A DNA stretch of 64,000 bases, from assembly GCA_036346275.1 (NCBI GenBank), contig CM070717.1:11467178-11531177 (forward strand), written 5' to 3'. Under the pieces are notes generated by a model, which worked only from the letters and a program-made list of their open reading frames with translations, had not been told where the DNA came from and made no database searches. The translations under genes and the position numbers were made by a program. This stretch comes from Otatea glauca. Taxonomy: Eukaryota; Streptophyta; Magnoliopsida; Poales; Poaceae. The stretch's first letter is position 1, and every line of letters starts with the position of its first letter. Shown in pieces: positions 58,255-64,000 of this stretch.

Positions 58255-59090
58255 GGCTAGGTAATCCGCTTCACCATTGTAGCGCTCAGAGCCGTGGTGG
58301 AGCTCAAACCCTTGAACCGCTCCTCAAGCTTGGCGACTTCCCGACAAAGACGCAGCCATGTGGGCGCCTCGGGCCCGCCTTCATGACTCGGTCGACGCAC
58401 AAGCTTGGAGTCCCCGTGGACGAGTCGACGAGCGCCGAGGTCGGCAACGATCCGAGACCGCTGACGAGCCTCGACGGCGATGTTGTTGGTTGCGCCGAAT
58501 AGTAACTTGATGGCGACAGTCCGCTCTCGAGCGGGAAACGATGACGACTCCCGCGCCACGCCGTTTTGGTGTAGGACCCATCGGGTACATCGCCTAGTAC
58601 TCGGTCTTCTAGCACCGTGGCGCTGGGGCGGTCCACTCGGGCGACAAAGTCGGCGAGGCCTCAGGATTTGATCGCCGTCCGAGGACGATGTTATGTCGTG
58701 TGGCCGCCGAGCTCGAGCGCCCACTTAGCTATCCTTCCCGAGGCGCCGCGTTGTGGATGATCTCGCCGAGCAGGACGTGGTCACCACGGTGATGGCGCAT
58801 CGTCGGCGTAATGGACGAGCTTCTCTTGGCGATGAGCACCGCAGAGCATCTTCTCGCACTCGCGGTACCGAGCCTTCCACTCTGAAAGCACTCACCGATG
58901 AAGTAGACCGCCGCTGTACCTTGAGTTCACGGCCTTCTTCCGCTGCTCCACCACAAGGGCCGTGACCGACGACTTGGGCAAAGGCGGCGATGTAGAGGAG
59001 CAGCGTCGCTCTCGCGCCGAGCCACCAGATCAAAGGCGAGGACAAGAAGTCCTTCGTGGGTGAGGGCTTCGAGCCTCCCGGGTCCAAATG
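58255..59090 (-). pseudogene. Tat element RNase H domains
   Basis: First the RT-linked RNase H: LLLYIAAFAQVV, ELKVQRR, ITVVTTS, ATGRIAK-like pieces. Then the second, archaeal-type RNase H seen in Tat elements: GHDI, FVARVDRPSAT (frame-corrected DFVAEW), GVAREVVIVS-like, FGATNNIA-EYEA, LGARRLVHGDSKLV and KLEERFKGL. The dual RNase H is consistent with the Tat lineage. Heavily frameshifted. Confidence 0.65.
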
Positions 59091-59150
59091 GCGGTCGGAT
59101 TTCTTACAGCACCAGAGCGCATTCCGCCGCCGCCGAGGCGACACGAACGC

Positions 59151-60130
59151 TCAAGGCCGCAAGGCATCCGGGCTAGCCTCGACCCCTTTCAGGTTGCCAA
59201 CCGGGCCCATTCTTGCAATTGCCGAGATCTTCTCCTGATTAGCCTCGATGCCGCGCTCGGAGACGATGAAGCCGAGCAGCTTCCCTTTGGGGACCCCGAA
59301 GACGCACTTCTCGGGGTTGAGCTTTATGCGGAACCGCCGGAGATTCGCGAAAGTTTCTCCCAGGTCGGTGATAAGGTCGTCGGCATTCTTGGTCTTCACG
59401 ACGATGTCGTCGACGTATGCCTCAACGTTGCGGCCGATCTGATCGTTGAAACACGTTTGCATACATCGTTGGTATGTAGCGCCCGCGTTTTTTAGGCCGA
59501 ACGGCATTGTAACGTAGCAGAACGAGCCAAACGGAGTGATGAAGGAAGTCGCGAGCTGGTCGGACTCCTTCAACGCTATCTGGTGGTAGCCCGAATAGGC
59601 GTCCAGAAAAGAAAGAGACTCGCACCCCGCGGTGGAGTCGATGACTTGGTCGATGCGGGGCAAGGGGAACGGGTCCTTGGGACACGCTTTGTTGAGACTT
59701 GTATAGTCAACACACATTCTCCATTGCCCATTTTTCTTTTTACAAGTACAGGTTGGCTAGCCACCGGGTGGCGACTCTTTACAAACCCCGCACCAAAAGC
59801 TTGGCGATCTCCTCCTATGATCCCGCGCCTCCTCGCCGGCGGCGCAGCGCTGGTGACCGGCTTTGAGCCTGGTCGGATGCTCAAGGAGTGCTCGGCGACT
59901 TCCCTTGGGATTCCTGGTATGCCGGAGGATTTCCATGCAAAGACATCGTTATTGGCGCGGAGGAAGTCGACGAGCGCGATTTCCTATTTGGCGGGGAGCG
60001 TGGCTCCAACCCGCACGGTTTTGGTCGGGTCGCAGGGATCGACCGCAACCTTCTTCGTATCCTCGGCGGACTTGAAGGATCCTACCCCCGACTTGCTGGA
60101 CTCAGGGGTGGACTCGGAGGCTTCCCTCCA
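59151..60130 (-). pseudogene. Tat element reverse transcriptase
   Basis: The open piece 59717-59151 (188 codons) has MCVDYTSLNKACPKDPFPLP, FLDAYSGYHQIALKESD, TPFGSFCYVTMPFGLKNAGA, YVDDIVVKTKNAD (catalytic YVDD at residues 101-104 of this piece) and FRIKLNPEKCVFGVPKGKLL. Upstream in other frames: DPTKTVRVGATLPAK, FLRANNDVFAWKSS, GIPREVAEHSLSIRPGSKPV and GFVK...PVLVKRKMGNG. RT catalytic residues are intact; continuity is not. Confidence 0.9.
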
Positions 60131-60289
60131 GAGGTCGGCGAGCTCGGCGGACGCGATGACCGCGGATGCCAGCTCACAACTGCTCCGCTCGCAGTTGTAG
60201 GCAAGCTAGAAAGATGATTCCACGGTGATGACTCCTCCGCCCGCATCTTCACTTGAGGTAGGCGAGCCGGGACCGCCATGAACTTGGCG

Positions 60290-60760
60290 TGAGCACGGCC
60301 TCCCAGATAGCGTGATAGGAGCCGGGAAATCCACAACCTCAAAAGTGAGGGTTTCAGCAAGAAATTTCCGCCTCCAAAGGTGACGGCAGGTCGATCCGAC
60401 CGAGCGGATGGGCTCGCCGCCGTGGATGACGCCGCGGAAGGTGCCTTGCTCGGCCGGAGACTCGAGCGAGGGACCCCATGGCGCTGCCGCCTCAACGTAG
60501 GATGTTGAGACCGCCGCCGCTGGCCCATGAGCACCTTGGTGAGGTGCTTCTTCCCCACGATGGGCCGACTACCGGGTATCTTCCTACCGTGGATGTGGTC
60601 GGGTGATCACCGATCAAGGTGATCGGAGACTCACCACCGAAGGTATTGAGGGCGGCCGTGAGGCGTGTGAACTCACTCAGAGGCGCAGTTTGAGCCGACG
60701 CTTGTCGGCGAGCACGCCGTCCTCCAAAGATCATGCGAGGCACCGCCGTTTCGTGGAACT
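60290..60760 (-). pseudogene. Tat element protease
   Basis: MIFGG at about 60730, then LNTFGGESPITLIGDHP and GRYPVV. HLTKVLM is followed by a damaged DGGSGLNIL, where the two overlapping frames supply GGGLNIL and HLTKVLMGQ. Then PVTFGGGNFLLKPSLL and AKFMAVPA. The catalytic Asp lies at the frame break. Confidence 0.7.
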
Positions 60761-60779
60761 CGCCGCTCGCTTTTTTTCT

Positions 60780-62605
60780 CCACGGCCCGCGGGGCCGTGG
60801 CCGCTTCTTTCTTTGCGCCGCGCGCGCGCGGGCGCCGAGAGGAAACGCCTCGTGACTTCGCAGCCTCCTGCATTTATGTTTGACGGGAACCCGTGGTTCG
60901 CACGGTCCGGCCCATCGCTTTTTCGGCGGTCGGCGCGACGGCCGATCGCGACTCGCCGCTATGGCGCGGCCGCAGCGATGCGACCACTTAGACACGCGGA
61001 TCTGCTTTCCATGCCGCCTGGGCTTGCTCCGAGCGGCTCGGAAGGATCCGATTTGGACGCCGTGCTCTTGCTGGGCCTTTCTCCTTCGAAGATGGCCCCA
61101 CAGCCTCCTCGAGGCGTGGTTGGTGGCGATATCCAAAAGCTCCTTGGTGGTCCTAGGCTTGACACACCTCGCTTGTGCACCGTGGCCTGCAGAGGTGTCA
61201 GATGAATGCTCCCACGACATCGGGCCGAGATGTCGGGAGTCGTTGCATTGGCGGAAAACCACCGGATGTAATCCCGAGGGTTTCGGCCGCCGCTGCAGCC
61301 CTTCGTGTCTCAGAGTTACCAGTGGCGCTTGTAGGTGCCTCGAAGGCCGACGAAGAGGTTCTTCAAGTCAGCCCGCCTCGAGATAGTTTTCGCATGGCAA
61401 GTACTCGAGCCAAGCTCGCCGAGTCCGCAAGGTAGATGGGGAGGTATTGATGATAAAGAGGTCATCCTTGCTCCCCCGCCCAAAGATGCGAGTCGGTAGT
61501 CTTCGCCGCACACCGGGTTCGTGGCTCCAGCAGTACTTGGCGATGTTGGTGGGCGCCAACCGGCAGGAAGTCCGCCTCGACGAATCCTCGCAAAAGCCCG
61601 TGGTCCGACCGCTGGGCTTGGGTTACGCGTGGTGCCCGCCGCCCACAATACGTGAGTGGGCGGCCTCCTCCGCCGCTTTCTCCGCGCCGAGGGTGGCGCG
61701 AATGTCGAGGCGCCGCCGAGGCGCCGCGCACCGGTGCGCGAGGCCCGGGTGGTTCGTGGTGTGGCGCCGCTTTGCCGACCCAATGGCCAGCGGCGCAGAC
61801 GGGCCCGGTGACCAGAGGTGGCGCCGAGCGTAGGAGCCGGAGGCTCGCATGGCCGTGACGGCCAAGACGCTCCACCAGCTCGGAGGTTCTCCGCACGTGG
61901 CTTTGGCCTCCGGGTCACCGGCCTGAAGGCCTCGGCAAAGATCGCACCCGCAGCCACGCTCCGCTTGCGTGGGGAAAAACCGAGGGCCGCTGATTCTTCC
62001 ACTCGCCAGTGGTGTACTCGACGCGGCGCTGTCCGCTGCCGCCAGCACTGGCCGGGCTCGGCTCATCCCGCCTGTGTTAGCCCGAGCCGGTCGAGCTCGC
62101 CTCTTCGATCCTCCACTCTTCGCTGTCGCCGAGTTCGACGCGCGAGCTTGCGCGCTGCTCAAAGACGCCACACAGATTCTCTCCTCGCGCCTTAGTGCGC
62201 CGGATGGGGGCCCCCGTAGCCTTGGGGGTTATGGTTATCGACTGCGGTTCGCCATGTTGCACTCGCGAGAGTGCCGCTCATGGCAGTGGTACCCGTGGCC
62301 GGAGCCGGAGTCGTGGTCGAGGAGATTCCAAGAGCCGTGGATAGAGGCCAAGATGTAGCCGCCATCGCCACAAGTTGCGAAGCTCGGGAGGTGACACGGC
62401 CACCGCCTGGTCCACGGAGCTTTTGCCGGCGGCGGAGCGCTCGCCCGGCCGGGCCTCAGAGGTGCCCCTGCCGGAGTTTGGCAAGGTCGCCGAGATGGCA
62501 CCTGTGCTTTGAGCAGCGCCGCCTCCGGAGGCGGCAGGACGAGCGCGAGCCTCCCGCCGAGGTGACGGCAGTTGAGGAGCCGGCGATCTGCCTCGGCGCG
62601 GCCAT
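60780..62605 (-). pseudogene. Tat element gag
   Basis: The start chosen is ATG 62605 (MAAPRQIAGSSTAVTSAGGS). A long low-complexity N-terminal part follows. The Retrotrans_gag core is visible around 61560-61316 as DDLFIINTSPSTL, RRAWLEYLPCENYLEAG and LKNLFVGLRGTYKRHW, followed by FRQCND and TTKELLDIATNHAS. A basic tail leads to protease. Many 1-2 base losses. Confidence 0.7.
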
Positions 62606-62675
62606 GCCGTCGCGGTGAAAGATGCCATCAAGGAGGCAAGCGGGATCCGGAGATGGTGATGAAAACAAGCGAAGG

Positions 62676-62693
62676 CCCCTACCTGGCGCGCCA
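62676..62693 (-). other. Tat element primer-binding site
   Basis: TGGCGCGCCAGGTAGGGG on the minus strand, two bases inside the LTR. This PBS type recurs in grass Tat/RIRE2-like elements. Confidence 0.8.
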
Positions 62694-62695
62694 AC

Positions 62696-63602
62696 TGTCG
62701 GCGTTTCGAGCACCGGCAAGTAAATTTGTAAGTCTAAGGGGCCACGCGTCCCTCTCCCTGAATGGTTAGACTCGGAAGCCCAAGGTGTATACTGGTTCGG
62801 GCCGAAAGTCCCTACTCCAGTTCGTGTGGCGGTATTGTATTGCCTTCGATGCAGGTGACTACACAGAGTTTACAAGCGAGAGTTGGGAGCCTTAGCGCTA
62901 GAATGCTAAAGGACTTAGCGAGAAGAGAGTTCTCTCCCGTGTCTCCTCCCTTCCCCGGGTTCCTGCCTCCCTTTATACAATAGGAAGTGGCAGGTTACAT
63001 CGAGAACTGGGGAAGGACGAGGTGACCTATGCTAAGAGCTTCGGTCCTTCGTTCTGTTGACTGGTCACCGCCCGTCTTGCCCACGCTGGGTTGGTAGTCT
63101 AGTTGGTCGTATGTTAGGTATTTCACCGGAAACGGCGCACTGGCCCTCTCGTTAACCTTACGAGGCCGACGCGTTGCTTGTGCATGACGTGGTGCCGCCT
63201 CAGAGGGAGCGTGTTCGTGATCAGATGACCGGTTCGATGGGACCGGAAGCTTGACTTCGGGCGCCATTAAACCATCTTGGAAAGGGGCCACCTGCTCTCG
63301 TACGGTCACTTCGATTGACCCCGCTCAGGGGCACGTGGTCTGCACCGCGGGCTTCACACGCGGCCCTTGGCGGAGGTCACCTTGGTCTGATCGGAGTCGG
63401 GGGATCCCGTCCCGCTGCGAGAGTCGGGAGCCCTGCTTGGTCGGAGATACCTCCCTCGATCGGTCGAGAAAGGGTGTCTTGTGTGGCCTCCTGTGCTTTG
63501 GTCAGAAGGGCCGGAGCGCTCGCTGGGCTTGAGCTATGCTTGAGGCCGCCTGCTCGTCACTTCGGGCCGTTGGGGTACCCCGTTATAAGTATTCGTCACC
63601 GG
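62696..63602 (-). repeat. Tat element 5' LTR
   Basis: On the minus strand the LTR ends GAAACGCCGACA before the PBS. Its start is placed at GGTGACGAATACTTATAACG (about 63602), which resembles the usual U3 start, but the expected TGTCGG is altered; the outer boundary is uncertain. TATA box TATAAAGG on the minus strand begins at 62977. Confidence 0.6.
62972..62977 (-). promoter_or_regulatory. TATA box of the Tat LTR
   Basis: TATAAA in TTGTATAAAGGGAGG on the minus strand, about 280 bp before the end of the LTR. It sets minus-strand transcription for gag-pol. Confidence 0.6.
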
Positions 63603-64000
63603 TTGTGCAGATGGAAATGCACGTAGTGTAGGCGGAGATTATTGCCCATGTCGGATTAAGGACCGAACGTAGTGTTGTATGATCCAAGATAAATCCGTAC
63701 AACCACAGGTGCTGTTATGGGCAGCCTTAACCTATCAAGTTATGTAGATTTAGCTTTGCACATTGGTAGGCCAAAGTAGTACGGGCTCTCCTTTCAAGGT
63801 TTGCTCGAAGGGGTGCCCACACCGAGGTGTTGGGAGCAAAATTTCCTCATATAACGGTGTATGCCTTGCTATGGGGAGAAACGGTGCCCAACTATTTTTA
63901 TGATGATGATGATGATGATACCATATTTTATATATATGTGTTTCTTCTGCCATAGCAAGGGTTTTTCGTCACCGGTGCTGGTGTAAAATTAGGTCTATGT
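63603..64000. other. Right-end flank, no gene recognised
   Basis: Mixed composition, with an (ATG)n microsatellite at about 63899-63922. The words TTCGTCACCGGT occur at about 63592 and again at about 63966, hinting at a repeat or a second LTR boundary, but the window ends before this can be resolved. Confidence 0.4.

Larger units (their letters stand above)
52966..63602 (-). mobile_element. Tat-lineage Ty3/gypsy element, minus strand, with an antisense Transposase_28 gene
   Basis: From right to left: LTR (62696-~63602), primer-binding site TGGCGCGCCAGG..., gag, protease, RT, RNase H, integrase (ending WNIEKLRRFYP), then a plus-strand gene with introns. A matching 3' LTR is not recognised at the left; the chromovirus LTR and minisatellite sit there instead. 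The RT motif set (PKDPFPLPRIDQVID, FLDAYSGYHQI, YVDDIVVKT) is that of the Tat/RIRE2-like group. Every coding domain is broken by frameshifts. Confidence 0.85.

Noticed and set aside
60603..61205. Plus-strand ORFs of 60-200 codons across 57000-62700
   Set aside because: Antisense shadows of the minus-strand Tat gag-pol, whose motifs are recognisable in pieces.
63899..63922. (ATG)n run as a coding His/Asp repeat
   Set aside because: Short microsatellite inside a small ORF with no supporting context.

Overview
This is nuclear DNA from a grass with a large, repeat-rich genome, probably a panicoid. The evidence is dense nesting of plant LTR retrotransposons (a Sirevirus, other Ty1/copia, a Tekay-like chromovirus, Tat-lineage Ty3/gypsy), two CACTA transposons with grass-type subterminal repeats, and a grass-type F-box/LRR gene. 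I see no rRNA, tRNA, CRISPR or bacterial features. Almost every coding sequence is mobile-element derived and most are broken. The only host-type genes are a frameshifted F-box locus and a captured piece of a TIC21-like chloroplast import gene.

Layout. (1) 1-1786: the 3' end of a plus-strand LTR retrotransposon. Its last internal segment carries an ANTISENSE plant-mobile-domain ORF, followed by the 3' LTR. (2) 1787-2074: remnant of a CACTA end. (3) 2618-4148 (-): F-box/LRR pseudogene with its TATA box. (4) 4623-9612: a CACTA element carrying three intact-looking exons of a TIC21-like gene (Pack-CACTA). (5) 10125-27071: one Ty1/copia insertion flanked by GGCCA on both sides. Its 5' LTR is split by a 10.5-kb autonomous CACTA (10881-21350). 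Its internal blocks are in the wrong order: gag-protease, then 3'UTR plus a nearly whole LTR, then integrase-RT-RNase H, then an LTR tail. (6) 27333-33875: a complete copia element, target duplication TATAC. (7) 34750-45935 (-): a complete Sirevirus, target duplication TTACC. (8) 46476-52156: a Tekay-type chromovirus whose two flanking LTR-like sequences do not match. (9) 52180-52800: an 80-83 bp minisatellite. (10) 52966-~63602: a Tat-lineage Ty3/gypsy element on the minus strand (LTR, PBS, gag, PR, RT, RH, INT). Downstream of integrase it has an antisense ORF of the 'putative gypsy type transposon' (Transposase_28) family with its own TATA box and spliceosomal introns.

How it fits together. 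The target-site duplications let the insertion order be read. The CACTA at 10881 jumped into an existing copia LTR. The copia element, Copia-C and the Sirevirus each landed in sequence whose two halves can be rejoined. The most notable items are the block-swapped copia element, the TIC21-carrying CACTA, and two different Ty3/gypsy elements that each carry a different antisense gene between pol and the 3' LTR. All similarity statements come from reading translated motifs by eye; no database search or alignment program was run.
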